Below, in pieces: positions 23,457 through 31,536 of a DNA stretch of 64,000 nucleotides. The position numbers and the translations under genes were made by a program. The stretch comes from Paenibacillus lautus NBRC 15380 (GTDB lineage Bacteria > Bacillota > Bacilli > Paenibacillales > Paenibacillaceae). Every line of letters begins with the position of its first letter. Within the stretch, counting starts at the first letter, position 1. The notes under the pieces were generated by a model, which was not told the DNA's origin, did not search any database, and worked only from the letters and a program-made list of their open reading frames with translations. The DNA is taken from contig NZ_BIMF01000015.1 of assembly GCF_004000945.1 (NCBI RefSeq), positions 121,731-185,730 on the forward strand, given 5' to 3'.

Positions 23457-24431
23457 TCATGGCTTGGAGACTGGTTCATGATCCGCTCTTGGCACCCCGA
23501 AATTCGGCGTTCCGTCTTCGTTCCATCGGATGACCTGTACACGCGTATGACGGTTCGGATCATATAGTGGATCCCCGACGATCTCCTTGTAACTTCTTGC
23601 ATGGTACACCAAAATGTCCTGCAAGCCGTCCTCGGAAATCGTGAAGCTGTTGTGCCCCGGACCATATTGGCCATTGGCTTCAGATGTCGTAAATACAGGT
23701 ACAGGCGACTTGACCCAGGAGCTCGGATTCAGCAAATCACTGTCTTCATCGGCTGTCAGCAGCCCCATCGCATAGTTGTGGTCCGTGGCGCTCGCGGAAT
23801 AGGTCATGAATATTCGCCCGTTTCGCTTAAGAACGGCGGCCCCTTCATTCACAAGATACCCGATCTTCTCCCAATCGTACTCGGGAACCGATATGCATAC
23901 CTGTTCCCCTGTCAGGGTCCAGGGGTTTTCCATCAATGAGATATACAGATTGGAATTGCCTGGAATGCCCGGATCTTTCTGAGCCCATACATAGTACCGT
24001 TTGCCTTTATGCTCAAACGTCGTTGCGTCCAAGGCGAAAGATTCCCACTTCGTGATCACTTGCCCCTTCTCCACCCATTCCCCTTCGAGCGGGTTCGCCG
24101 AAGCGTTCTCCAATACGAACATGCGGTGATCGAACAATCCGTCCCTCGTTTCTGAAGTATGGGCAGCGGCGTAATACACATACCATTTGCCATCCATATA
24201 ATGAATCTCCGGTGCCCATATGTTGGCACTCATCAGGCCTGACTCATGCTTCCGCCAGATCGTAATTCCTTCGGCATCCGCAAGCCCTTGAATCGTTTGC
24301 GAGCGTCTAAGCTCAATTCGGTCGTACTCCGGCACGGAACCGGTAAAGTAATAATAACCATCGGTATGTTTAAAGATCCAGGGATCTGCCCGCTGTTCGA
24401 TCAGGGGATTTTTTATATATAATTCAGTCAT
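23457..24431 (-). CDS. Glycoside hydrolase family 43, arabinosidase-like
   Basis: A 324-residue five-bladed beta-propeller enzyme without signal peptide, so it acts in the cytoplasm. The three GH43 acids are visible: Asp in EQRADPWIF (base), Asp in FALDATTFE (pKa modulator) and Glu in LVNEGAAVL (acid). The sequence NIWAPEIHYMDGKWYVYYAA is typical of alpha-L-arabinofuranosidase and related GH43 members; beta-xylosidase activity is also possible. It is the last gene of an operon with an ABC sugar importer, which suggests that imported oligosaccharides are cleaved inside the cell. Confidence 0.9.
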   Translation of the reverse strand: MTELYIKNPLIEQRADPWIFKHTDGYYYFTGSVPEYDRIELRRSQTIQGLADAEGITIWRKHESGLMSANIWAPEIHYMDGKWYVYYAAAHTSETRDGLFDHRMFVLENASANPLEGEWVEKGQVITKWESFALDATTFEHKGKRYYVWAQKDPGIPGNSNLYISLMENPWTLTGEQVCISVPEYDWEKIGYLVNEGAAVLKRNGRIFMTYSASATDHNYAMGLLTADEDSDLLNPSSWVKSPVPVFTTSEANGQYGPGHNSFTISEDGLQDILVYHARSYKEIVGDPLYDPNRHTRVQVIRWNEDGTPNFGVPRADHEPVSKP

Positions 24432-24510
24432 GGTGACGACTCCTATACCTTATAGTTTGACTTCCGCTAGCTTTCTATTTTTACTAACTTCTATGAATCC
24501 AATCTTCTTG

Positions 24511-25434
24511 CTATCCTTTGATGCCTGCGTTTAAGTTGATCGACTGCACAAAATATTTCTGGGCAAACAGGAATAACAGCAGCGTCGGAATGATGGCCAG
24601 GATCGCAGAACCCATTAATTGTCCGATCATGCGGTAATTGCCGTAAATGTCCTGCAACAACAGCAGTCCTGCTGTGACCGGCATCTTCTCCACATCCGTA
24701 TACACGATGACGGGCCAAAGGAAATCATTCCAGGAACCCGTGAATGAAAACAGGCCGCATACAATCAATACAGGTTTCATGAGCGGTAAAATAATAGAGT
24801 AATAGATTCTAAAATCTCCCGCGCCATCCACGCGCGCCGATTCATCCAAATCCTTGGGAACGCCCATCATGAATTGTCGGACCAAAAAAATGTTCCCCAT
24901 CCCGGCCAAGCCAGGAATGATCATCGCCCAAGAGGTATTCACCCATCCCAGCGCATCAATGATTTTATAAGACGGGATCAGATTCACTACCCCAGGAAAG
25001 AAGGATATCCCAAGCAAGGTAAAGAACAAGGTGTCCCTTCCTTTAAAGTTCATGCGCGAGTATCCATAACCGGTAATGGAAATAACTACGATCACGAGCA
25101 GCGTATGCATCGTGGCAATAAAAACGGAGTTCATCAACCAGCGCAGAATGGGCGCTGTCGACGTATTTTGCAGGATCGAGACATAATTATCGAAAATCCA
25201 GCTATCAGGCAGCAGACTGAACCCGCTGGATACCACCTCGGCCTGGGACCGAAAAGATGTGGTAATGCCAAATATGACCGGAATCGCCCATATCACACAC
25301 AGCAGGATGAGAAATGTATACGCAATATATTTTGACACGCTAATGTTGGTTGAAGCCTTCTTCGGACCAGAGCGACCAAGCTTGGAATCCGCGTTCACTT
25401 CATGTACTACCGGGTTCGACATTGCACAGTACAC
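24511..25434 (-). CDS. ABC sugar transporter permease, MalG/AraQ type
   Basis: A 307-residue permease with six hydrophobic segments and the EAA loop DESARVDGAGDFRIYYSIILP that contacts the ATPase. The start is uncertain: GTG at 25434 sits 3-4 nt from AAAGG, while an ATG at 25422 (MSNPVVHEV) is 11-15 nt away. It follows the other permease by 42 bp. No ATPase gene is in the operon; such importers commonly share an ATPase such as MsmX. Confidence 0.92.
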   Translation of the reverse strand: MYCAMSNPVVHEVNADSKLGRSGPKKASTNISVSKYIAYTFLILLCVIWAIPVIFGITTSFRSQAEVVSSGFSLLPDSWIFDNYVSILQNTSTAPILRWLMNSVFIATMHTLLVIVVISITGYGYSRMNFKGRDTLFFTLLGISFFPGVVNLIPSYKIIDALGWVNTSWAMIIPGLAGMGNIFLVRQFMMGVPKDLDESARVDGAGDFRIYYSIILPLMKPVLIVCGLFSFTGSWNDFLWPVIVYTDVEKMPVTAGLLLLQDIYGNYRMIGQLMGSAILAIIPTLLLFLFAQKYFVQSINLNAGIKG

Positions 25435-25476
25435 CTACCTTTTATCGTTTCCGTCGTTTGCAAGCTGAACATGCCG

Positions 25477-26352
25477 CTAGGACGCGTTTCGGTTCATCAC
25501 ATAATACTGAAGAGCTGAAATGACGAGAATGACCAGTCCGAGCAAAACGGCCATCGCGGAAGCCATGCCCGCAATCGATTCTCCGTGACCAAAGGCCAGC
25601 TGCCGGATATACATCATCAATACGGTTGTGCTCTGTCTAGGTCCTCCGTCCGTCATCATCAATGGCTGACCGAATACGTTAAAGGCTCCGGCTGTCGTCA
25701 TAACAAAGGTATAGATCAGCGGGAAACGAATGGAAGGCAGCGTAATGCTTGAAAATCTGCGGACAGGCCCCGCTCCATCCATCTCGGCCGATTCATACAA
25801 ATCCTTGGACACCCCGCTTATGGAAGCCCGGTAGATAATCATGTTCCCGCCGACTCCGCCCCACACCGTAATGACGATAATGATCAGCCAGGCATAGGGC
25901 TGGTTGGCTGCCCAGACCGTTTCGGAGCCGAAAATATTATTTGTGATCCCAAGCTGCTTATTGAATATTAAAGACCAAATCAGTGCCGCTGCGGAGATCG
26001 AAATGAGTCCGGGAATATAGAGAATGGACTGAATGACATTTTTCATTTTCACTTTTTTGTGTTCCAGCGATACGGCAATCATTAACGGAATGATGATTAA
26101 TATTGGTACACTTAGAACAACAAAGATCAGCGTGTTTTTTAATCCGTTCATAAATTGGGTATAGAAGGTGGACTCCGTGTCAAACAGAATCGTTTTATAG
26201 TTGGCCAGGCCAACCCACACAGGGTCATTAATCAGATTCCATTGCGTAAAGGAAGCATAGATCCCGTATAGGGTCGGCAATAGAATAAATACGATAAAAA
26301 GTATCAGATGGGGACCTACAAAGAAATAAGGCGTCAACGACTTCTTATTCAT
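25477..26352 (-). CDS. ABC sugar transporter permease, MalF/UgpA type
   Basis: A 291-residue permease with six transmembrane segments and the EAA loop YESAEMDGAGPVRRFSSITLP. It pairs with the downstream permease and the upstream lipoprotein as a CUT1-family oligosaccharide importer. A hairpin with T-rich sequence precedes it in the transcript, which may lower its expression relative to the binding protein. Confidence 0.92.
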   Translation of the reverse strand: MNKKSLTPYFFVGPHLILFIVFILLPTLYGIYASFTQWNLINDPVWVGLANYKTILFDTESTFYTQFMNGLKNTLIFVVLSVPILIIIPLMIAVSLEHKKVKMKNVIQSILYIPGLISISAAALIWSLIFNKQLGITNNIFGSETVWAANQPYAWLIIIVITVWGGVGGNMIIYRASISGVSKDLYESAEMDGAGPVRRFSSITLPSIRFPLIYTFVMTTAGAFNVFGQPLMMTDGGPRQSTTVLMMYIRQLAFGHGESIAGMASAMAVLLGLVILVISALQYYVMNRNAS

Positions 26353-26373
26353 ACCCTTTCATTTCTCCTTTGG

Positions 26374-26411
26374 AAAAGAAAAGTGTCTTGAAAGCAAGGC
26401 CACTTTTCTTT
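26374..26411 (-). terminator. Intercistronic hairpin between binding protein and permeases
   Basis: On the minus strand AGAAAAGTG-GC-CTTG pairs with CAAG-AC-ACTTTTCT around CTTT, followed by TTTTCC. Such partial terminators or stabilisers allow more binding protein than permease to be made. It lies 24 bp after the binding-protein stop. Confidence 0.6.
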
Positions 26412-26434
26412 TTTTCAATCTGCTCTGCTGTCAT

Positions 26435-27676
26435 TTACTTTGCAGCACTGTTGCCTTCCGCGATTTTATCCTCTACAAATTTCTGCATCGTCGCCAGGGT
26501 TTCGTCGATATCGACATTGCCTCGTACGATATCCGCTGCATATGTATCCACAGCTTCCGCTACATATGGATAGTAATCGAAGGTGTAAATGTACAAGGAT
26601 TCAATTTCTTTTTCGTTGGAGGTAAAGAATGACTGAATATAGTTACTGTATTCCGGGCTCTCAATGACTTGTTTACTCGCTACGATCTGCCCCGCTTTTG
26701 CCCACTCAATCGAGTTTTGGCGGATGAATTCCAGGAACTGGCCGATGGCTTGCTCTTTTTCATCCGTTCTCTTGTCGTTCTTCAGCATGGAGAATAAGTG
26801 CGAGGAGGCTCGGTTTGTATACTTGTCCGCACTCGTCGAATAAATGTTCGTTACGCCAAAGTCCAATCCATCCACTGTTGCGTGTGCCGTCGAGCTCCAT
26901 GTGCCGTCTGTTGAGAATAAAACGTTTCCAGCTTGGAACATCAGGTATCCGTCCTCACCAAAAGTGGTCATCAAGCCCGCATCCGATATTTTCTTAATCT
27001 CCGTAAACGCTTGTTTCATGGCTTCTGTGTTCACGGCTGGCTTGCCATCTTGTTGAATATCGCCGCCCAGGTTCTGGATTTGCGCTAATACAACCCAGCC
27101 CAATAGAGCGTCATTGATAACGTAATCGCCTTCATCCAGTTTGCCTTGCAGCGACAAAATTTCGTCGATGGTAACGACATCATCATCCAGGAAGCTTTCA
27201 ACATTGTATTTTTTGAGCAAACTTTTATTGTAATACATCGCATTGCTGTGAATATCAAGCGGTACTGTATATTGGGTGCCCTCTACGTTTCCCGTTGCCC
27301 AGGCCTGCGGCAAATAATTATCCGCTTTCAATTCTGGTTGCGCTTGCATGACTGCCGTCATCGGCTCTAACACGCCTTGCTTAACGAAGCTAGGAACGCG
27401 GTCTGCGTGAATAATGGACAGATCAGGAACGCCTTTGCCTGAATTAAGAACTGTAGATATTTTTGTATACATATCCGAGGTAATCACATGCTTCACTTTA
27501 TACTCGGGATTGGTGGCGTTGTAATCCTTCACAAGCTGATCCATATACGCCCCGTCATCACCCGTCAAAGGCGTCCAGAAGGTGATGGTGTTCTTGTCCC
27601 CGTTGCCGCATCCCCCTAGTACCGCTACCGCTAACAATACAAGTATCAGTGAAACCCCCATTTTTTTCTTCAACAA
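26435..27676 (-). CDS. ABC sugar-binding lipoprotein
   Basis: A 413-residue family 1 solute-binding protein. It has a lipoprotein signal (GVSLILVLLAVAVLGGCGN; lipidated cysteine about residue 23) and the two-lobed maltose-binding fold, with VPLDIHSNAMYYNKSLLKKY typical of carbohydrate-binding members. First gene of the importer-GH43 operon, expressed from the promoter at 27749-27778 under a cre site. Substrate is probably an arabinose- or xylose-containing oligosaccharide, inferred from the GH43 enzyme. Confidence 0.93.
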   Translation of the reverse strand: MLKKKMGVSLILVLLAVAVLGGCGNGDKNTITFWTPLTGDDGAYMDQLVKDYNATNPEYKVKHVITSDMYTKISTVLNSGKGVPDLSIIHADRVPSFVKQGVLEPMTAVMQAQPELKADNYLPQAWATGNVEGTQYTVPLDIHSNAMYYNKSLLKKYNVESFLDDDVVTIDEILSLQGKLDEGDYVINDALLGWVVLAQIQNLGGDIQQDGKPAVNTEAMKQAFTEIKKISDAGLMTTFGEDGYLMFQAGNVLFSTDGTWSSTAHATVDGLDFGVTNIYSTSADKYTNRASSHLFSMLKNDKRTDEKEQAIGQFLEFIRQNSIEWAKAGQIVASKQVIESPEYSNYIQSFFTSNEKEIESLYIYTFDYYPYVAEAVDTYAADIVRGNVDIDETLATMQKFVEDKIAEGNSAAK

Positions 27677-27692
27677 ACTCTCCTCCTATTAC

Positions 27693-27712
27693 TAATCATT
27701 TGGTTAATCATT
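27693..27712. repeat. Two direct TAATCATT repeats before the binding-protein gene
   Basis: TAATCATT occurs at 27693-27700 and again at 27705-27712. The same core recurs in the inverted repeat at 27816-27837, so these may be further sites for the adjacent ArsR-type regulator. They lie in the leader of the importer transcript. Confidence 0.4.
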
Positions 27713-27726
27713 TACCGGCCTGGATG

Positions 27727-27740
27727 TGAAAACGATTAAC
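27727..27740. promoter_or_regulatory. Second cre-like site
   Basis: TGAAAACGATTAAC matches the cre consensus TGWAANCGNTNWCA except at the last two positions. It lies just downstream of the -10 of the importer promoter. Confidence 0.35.
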
Positions 27741-27748
27741 TTTGGTTC

Positions 27749-27778
27749 AGTATACACTCGTTTTGAAAACGGTGTCAA
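27749..27778 (-). promoter_or_regulatory. SigA promoter of the sugar importer operon
   Basis: On the minus strand TTGACA (27773-27778), 18 nt, then TATACT (27749-27754). It is about 75 bp before the binding-protein start. Confidence 0.8.
27764..27777. promoter_or_regulatory. CcpA cre site over the importer promoter
   Basis: TGAAAACGGTGTCA matches the cre consensus TGWAANCGNTNWCA at every fixed position and overlaps the -35 and spacer of the importer promoter. CcpA binding here would give carbon catabolite repression, as expected for a sugar-use operon. Confidence 0.75.
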
Positions 27779-27815
27779 TAACATATATATAAATCTTTAT
27801 TGTAAATTTATTGTT

Positions 27816-27837
27816 TGATTAACATTTACATTAATCA
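27816..27837. promoter_or_regulatory. Inverted repeat, candidate operator for the ArsR-type regulator
   Basis: TGATTAA and TTAATCA arms separated by 8 nt. It lies upstream of both divergent promoters, a typical place for the operator of a divergently encoded regulator. Confidence 0.45.
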
Positions 27838-27959
27838 TTAGTCTGAAAAATTGTTGTATCAAATGATGAGATTTATATACAGGTTAATAAAGCATATGTT
27901 ATGATGCATATTAGTTAATGAACTCTGTTTATGAAAAACTTGTTGAAAGAAGTGGTCAT

Positions 27960-28862
27960 ATGCAATTGGAAATAGACAAGTCATCGCTTGTGGTTTACGA
28001 GGCTTTGGCCAGCGAAGTTCGAATCAAGATTATTCAGCTGCTCTCGAAAAACAAAATGAATATCAAAGATTTGGCCCAAGAACTTCAAATCAGCAGTCCG
28101 ATTGTGACAAAACATATTAAAAAGCTCGAAGATGCAGGCATTATCCGGACTGAGAAAGTGCCGGGAAAATCGGGACAGCAGAAAATCTCGATCCTGAAGG
28201 TGGATCATATCGAAATCAACTTCCCGAAAAAAATCTTTCATTCCTTTGCTTCGTATGAGGCTTCGGTGCCGATCGGACATTACACCGATTATGACCTGAA
28301 GCCTACCTGCGGCCTTGCGACCGAGAAGGAATTTATCGGGCGGGTTGACGAGCCCAAATACTTCATGGATCCCAAGCGTGTGGATGCAGAAATTTTGTGG
28401 TTTACCGAGGGCTTTATCCAATACAACATCGCTAACTTCCTTCAAAAGGATGAAAAGCTGCAGCAGTTCGAAATCAGTTTGGAGATTTCCTCGGAATTTC
28501 CTTTTTCCAATGATGTCTGGCCCTCCGACATCACCTTCTCCTTAAACGGCATTGAACTCGGCACGTGGACAAGCCCGGGGGATTTCGCGGATACCAGGGG
28601 GAAATATACGCCTGCATGGTGGCCACACAATATCAACCAATACGGACTGTTAAAAACGATACGAATTACGAGCCACGGTACTTATATCGATGGCGACCCG
28701 CTCTCCGCTGTCTCCGTAGATGATTTGGATGCAACCTGTGATCGCTGGACCTTTCGAATTGAAGTGAAGGAAGATGCAAGGCACGTTGGAGGCGCCACAT
28801 TATTCGGCAAGAAGTTCGGGAACCACGAGCAGGATATCCAGTTCAAAATGTATTATCTATGA
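27960..28862 (+). CDS. ArsR-type transcriptional regulator with C-terminal sensing domain
   Basis: A 300-residue protein with an N-terminal winged helix (VVYEALASEVRIKIIQLLSKN, then IKDLAQELQISSPIVTKHIKKLE) and a large beta-rich C-terminal domain rich in aromatic residues (for example TPAWWPHNINQYGLL), probably a ligand-sensing domain. The ATG at 27960 is preceded by GAAAGAAG; an in-frame ATG at 27918 has no such site. Divergent from the sugar importer operon, which it probably controls. Related two-domain regulators are found beside sugar genes in Paenibacillus, but the ligand is unknown. Confidence 0.85.
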   Translation: MQLEIDKSSLVVYEALASEVRIKIIQLLSKNKMNIKDLAQELQISSPIVTKHIKKLEDAGIIRTEKVPGKSGQQKISILKVDHIEINFPKKIFHSFASYEASVPIGHYTDYDLKPTCGLATEKEFIGRVDEPKYFMDPKRVDAEILWFTEGFIQYNIANFLQKDEKLQQFEISLEISSEFPFSNDVWPSDITFSLNGIELGTWTSPGDFADTRGKYTPAWWPHNINQYGLLKTIRITSHGTYIDGDPLSAVSVDDLDATCDRWTFRIEVKEDARHVGGATLFGKKFGNHEQDIQFKMYYL

Positions 28863-28921
28863 GGGGATTCGAAGGGAACGTAACACCGAAGGAATGTTTA
28901 CCGTTTTTTAAACTTAATGAA

Positions 28922-28955
28922 AACAAACCAGCCGCATTAACGGCTGGTTTGTTTT
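28922..28955. terminator. Bidirectional terminator after the ArsR-type regulator
   Basis: AACAAACCAGCCG and CGGCTGGTTTGTT form a perfect 13-bp stem around CATTAA, with T-rich sequence following on both strands. It begins about 60 bp after the regulator stop and can also stop transcripts coming from spo0A. Confidence 0.8.
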
Positions 28956-28978
28956 GTTGAAAGTCCATGACAAACATA

Positions 28979-29028
28979 AAATCACTCCTTCACTGGTTAC
29001 GACGACGCAACCAATAAAGGAGTGATTT
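28979..29028. other. Perfect inverted repeat containing Shine-Dalgarno sequence
   Basis: AAATCACTCCTT and AAGGAGTGATTT form a perfect 12-bp stem with an inner GGTT/AACC pair. Read on the plus strand the right arm carries AAGGAG, 7-8 nt before an ATG at 29031, so the hairpin would hide that ribosome-binding site. Read on the minus strand it could also serve as a weak spo0A terminator (four T residues follow). Confidence 0.6.
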
Positions 29029-29030
29029 CA

Positions 29031-29078
29031 ATGTTCCGCGTAAGTAGACATTTAGGGCAACCACTTTCATTACCCTAA
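29031..29078 (+). CDS. Possible 15-codon peptide behind a hairpin-masked ribosome-binding site
   Basis: ATG with an excellent AAAGGAG site 8 nt upstream opens a 15-codon frame (MFRVSRHLGQPLSLP, stop TAA). It is too short to judge by composition. A further inverted repeat (TTTAGGG ... CCCTAAA, 29051-29077) lies inside it. It could be a leader or small peptide, or chance in a region that functions only as a spo0A terminator. Confidence 0.3.
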   Translation: MFRVSRHLGQPLSLP

Positions 29079-29102
29079 ATCCCTTCCTCAGTCCTTACCC
29101 TT

Positions 29103-29906
29103 TCAAGAAACCTTATGCTCAATTCTCAGCTTATCCGCGACCATCGCGATAAACTCGCTGTTGGTTGGCTTGGATTTGCTGATGTTGATGGTGTAGCCGA
29201 ACAGATGGCTGATCGAATCGATATTCCCGCGAGTCCAGGCTACTTCGATAGCATGACGGATCGCACGTTCCACTCGGGAAGGCGTTGTCTTGAATTTCTC
29301 AGCGATGGCAGGATACAACGTTTTCGTGATCGCACCAAGAATTTCGATATTGTTGTATACCATGGTAATGGCTTCACGCAAATACTGGTAGCCCTTGATA
29401 TGAGCGGGAACTCCAATCTCATGGATAATCGAAGTGATATTCGCGTCCAGATTTTTGCCTTTGCCCATGGGAACCACATTGGATTTCATACTTGTAAATG
29501 GCGCGCCTGACGAAATGCTGCCGGACGAGCCAACGAGTTGACGAATGCGGCTGGCGAGCACCTCCATATCAAACGGCTTCAAAATATAATAGGAAGCGCC
29601 CAATTGTACAGCTCGCTGCGTAATATTTTCCTGACCAAATGCCGTAAGCATGATCACTTTCGGCTGCGGAGACAAATTCATATCGCGTAATCGTTCAAGT
29701 ACGCCAAGGCCGTCCAAGTGAGGCATAATAATGTCAAGGATCAGCACATCCGGTACTTTTCCCGATTCCTCAATCATACTCAGTACTTCTTCGCCATTAT
29801 AAGCGATTCCGGATACCACCATATCTTGTTGATCCGAAATGTATTCACCAAGCAGGTTTGTAAACTCACGGTTGTCGTCTGCCAATAATACCTCGATCTT
29901 TTGCAA
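29103..29906 (-). CDS. spo0A: Sporulation master regulator Spo0A
   Basis: Response regulator that commits the cell to sporulation. The receiver domain has the acidic pocket LLADDNREF, the phosphorylated aspartate in VLILDIIMPHLDGL and the lysine in YYILKPFDME. The effector domain is nearly identical to B. subtilis Spo0A: ITSIIHEIGVPAHIKGYQYL, SRVERAIRHAIEVAWTRGNI, KPTNSEFIAMVADKLR. The TTG at 29906 is chosen because AAAGGAGGAG lies 6-9 nt upstream; it gives 267 residues, the length of the B. subtilis protein. The frame is open to 29981 without a better site. Order spoIVB-spo0A is conserved. Confidence 0.98.
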   Translation of the reverse strand: MQKIEVLLADDNREFTNLLGEYISDQQDMVVSGIAYNGEEVLSMIEESGKVPDVLILDIIMPHLDGLGVLERLRDMNLSPQPKVIMLTAFGQENITQRAVQLGASYYILKPFDMEVLASRIRQLVGSSGSISSGAPFTSMKSNVVPMGKGKNLDANITSIIHEIGVPAHIKGYQYLREAITMVYNNIEILGAITKTLYPAIAEKFKTTPSRVERAIRHAIEVAWTRGNIDSISHLFGYTINISKSKPTNSEFIAMVADKLRIEHKVS

Positions 29907-29964
29907 TTCGTGCTCCTCCTTTATCAGATCAGATGTTATTTTAGAACATTTTCTTGTGTATAAA

Positions 29965-29993
29965 GTTTTCGACATACTCATTTAAATTCCTTC
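29965..29993 (-). promoter_or_regulatory. Candidate SigH promoter of spo0A
   Basis: On the minus strand GAAGGAATT (29985-29993) fits the SigH -35 RnAGGAwww exactly; 11 nt later GTCGAAAAC (29965-29973) fits RnnGAATww at seven of nine positions. spo0A has a SigH promoter (Ps) in B. subtilis. The -10 overlaps a Spo0A box. Confidence 0.6.
29966..29974 (-). promoter_or_regulatory. Spo0A box overlapping the spo0A -10
   Basis: TGTCGAAAA on the minus strand matches the 0A box core (TGTCGAA). It overlaps the SigH -10-like element, so Spo0A bound here would block that promoter. Confidence 0.6.
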
Positions 29994-30001
29994 TGTCGAA
30001 A
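29994..30001 (+). promoter_or_regulatory. Spo0A box just upstream of the spo0A -35
   Basis: TGTCGAAA on the plus strand, directly next to the SigH -35-like element and inverted relative to the downstream box. Confidence 0.6.
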
Positions 30002-30080
30002 ATTATTTTTCTTTATTTTTTTTTGAAGTTGATTTATAATTAAATATTTTGTTTCAAATTAATCTCTAATTCGTTATTTT

Positions 30081-30089
30081 ACGACAAAA
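30081..30089 (-). promoter_or_regulatory. Third Spo0A-box-like site upstream of spo0A
   Basis: TTTTGTCGT on the minus strand agrees with TTTTGTCGA except for the last base. It lies about 90 bp upstream of the proximal SigH element. Confidence 0.4.
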
Positions 30090-30101
30090 AATCTCAAGGC
30101 A

Positions 30102-31436
30102 TTAACCTGCCTTAAGATTTTGAGGAGTTGATTCTGTAGATTGTAATACGCCGGAGTCCTGAAGCATCCATTCGATAAAGCATCCATACCCCGATTTCGG
30201 ATCATTTACAAAAACGTGGGTTACCGCTCCTATCAGCTTGCCATCCTGAACGATTGGACTGCCGCTCATGCCTTGTACGATCCCGCCTGTCTTCTTAAGC
30301 AGTCTCGGATCGGTAATACGAAGTACAAGTCCTTTCGTTGCGGGAGTATCCTGTTTGGAGACATGTACGATCTCCACTGTAAAACGTTCAACCTCTTGGC
30401 CTTCTACGACAGTTAAAATTTCTGCGGGACCTTCCTTAACCTCATGGGATAAAGCTACGGGTATTGGCTCCTGATACAGACCGTGTTCAGGAAGATTATT
30501 CATTTTACCGAAGATTCCGAAATGAGTATTACGCTCGACATTGCCCAATATCTTGCCGTCTTTTGTGAAGGTTGCCCGTTTTTCTCCCGGCTCGCCTTCT
30601 TCACTTCGGCTAATGGATGTAACGTTAGACTGAACAATCTGGCCGCTTCCTACATCAATGGGGGTTTGAGTATTCATATCGGTAATGACATGGCCCAGAG
30701 CTCCGTAGACTTTTTGGTGAGGCGCATAGAATGTTAAAGTTCCTACACCTGCTGCAGAATCACGGATATACAGACCAAGGCGCCAGCTTTGATCTTCTTG
30801 ATCATATGCCGGACTGAGCTTTGTTGTCATTTCTTTGCCGCCCCGCTTAAAGGAGATATCCAAGGGCCGATTGGCTTCACCGGCCTTCTTGACGATATCA
30901 GCGACCTTTGTTACATCATTAAGCGGCTTTCCATCCATCTTGGTAAGCAGATCGCCAACCCTCAGGCCAGCTGCTTCTCCAGGAGACACTTTAGCACCGT
31001 TTTGAACGCGTACCAGATGATGCCCAACGACCAGTATACCGGAGGATTTCACTTTGACGCCGATGGTTTGACCTCCAGGAATGACCTTGAGTTCGGGGAT
31101 CACCTTCACATGAACTGTCTTCAGAGGAATTTTACCAAATAATTTCAGGGTAACTTCGGCATTTCCGCTTTGCTGGGGATTCAGCTGCAGTGGATGCTTT
31201 AGCGATACTTGAAGTTTTGACTCGCGGGAACCGTTGAGCTGCAGGACATCCGGGCGATCAACTGAAGCGAGGGCTTGAACAGGCATGGCTACATCAAGAC
31301 GGGACTGCTGACCGGAAATCAATCTCAGCTCATTAGGCAATGAAGCAAAAGACTGGACAGGATCAGCAGTTCCAATGAAACAAAGAAGGAAAGCAAGAAC
31401 GAAACCGAGCAGTTTTCTCCTGAGGTTGGGCTTCAA
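30102..31436 (-). CDS. spoIVB: SpoIVB peptidase
   Basis: A 444-residue forespore serine protease (family S55) secreted into the intermembrane space, where it triggers pro-SigK processing by cleaving SpoIVFA. It has an N-terminal membrane anchor (LLGFVLAFLLCFIG), a PDZ domain (about residues 125-205; GEAAGLRVGDLLTKMDGKPL), the catalytic histidine in GALGHVITDM and the catalytic serine in GIVQGMSGSPIVQDGKLIG. The start is TTG at 31436 with GGGAG about 11 nt upstream. Between recN and spo0A as in B. subtilis. Confidence 0.96.
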   Translation of the reverse strand: MKPNLRRKLLGFVLAFLLCFIGTADPVQSFASLPNELRLISGQQSRLDVAMPVQALASVDRPDVLQLNGSRESKLQVSLKHPLQLNPQQSGNAEVTLKLFGKIPLKTVHVKVIPELKVIPGGQTIGVKVKSSGILVVGHHLVRVQNGAKVSPGEAAGLRVGDLLTKMDGKPLNDVTKVADIVKKAGEANRPLDISFKRGGKEMTTKLSPAYDQEDQSWRLGLYIRDSAAGVGTLTFYAPHQKVYGALGHVITDMNTQTPIDVGSGQIVQSNVTSISRSEEGEPGEKRATFTKDGKILGNVERNTHFGIFGKMNNLPEHGLYQEPIPVALSHEVKEGPAEILTVVEGQEVERFTVEIVHVSKQDTPATKGLVLRITDPRLLKKTGGIVQGMSGSPIVQDGKLIGAVTHVFVNDPKSGYGCFIEWMLQDSGVLQSTESTPQNLKAG

Positions 31437-31536
31437 TGGCTGTCACGCTCCCTTTTTCTTCTTTCGCTTGACGAAAAGGTGGTCGCCAATTGCGTACCTT
31501 TAAGTTACCCTGCCCTTAAGGATTTATAACTGTCAA

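Noticed and set aside
28863..28978. 44-codon minus-strand frame (MFVMDFQQ...) before the ArsR regulator end
   Set aside because: Has a Shine-Dalgarno sequence only because of the palindrome, and spans a terminator stem.
29907..29981. Longer Spo0A reading frame starting at 29981
   Set aside because: No ribosome-binding site; AAAGGAGGAG precedes the TTG at 29906 and gives the B. subtilis length of 267.
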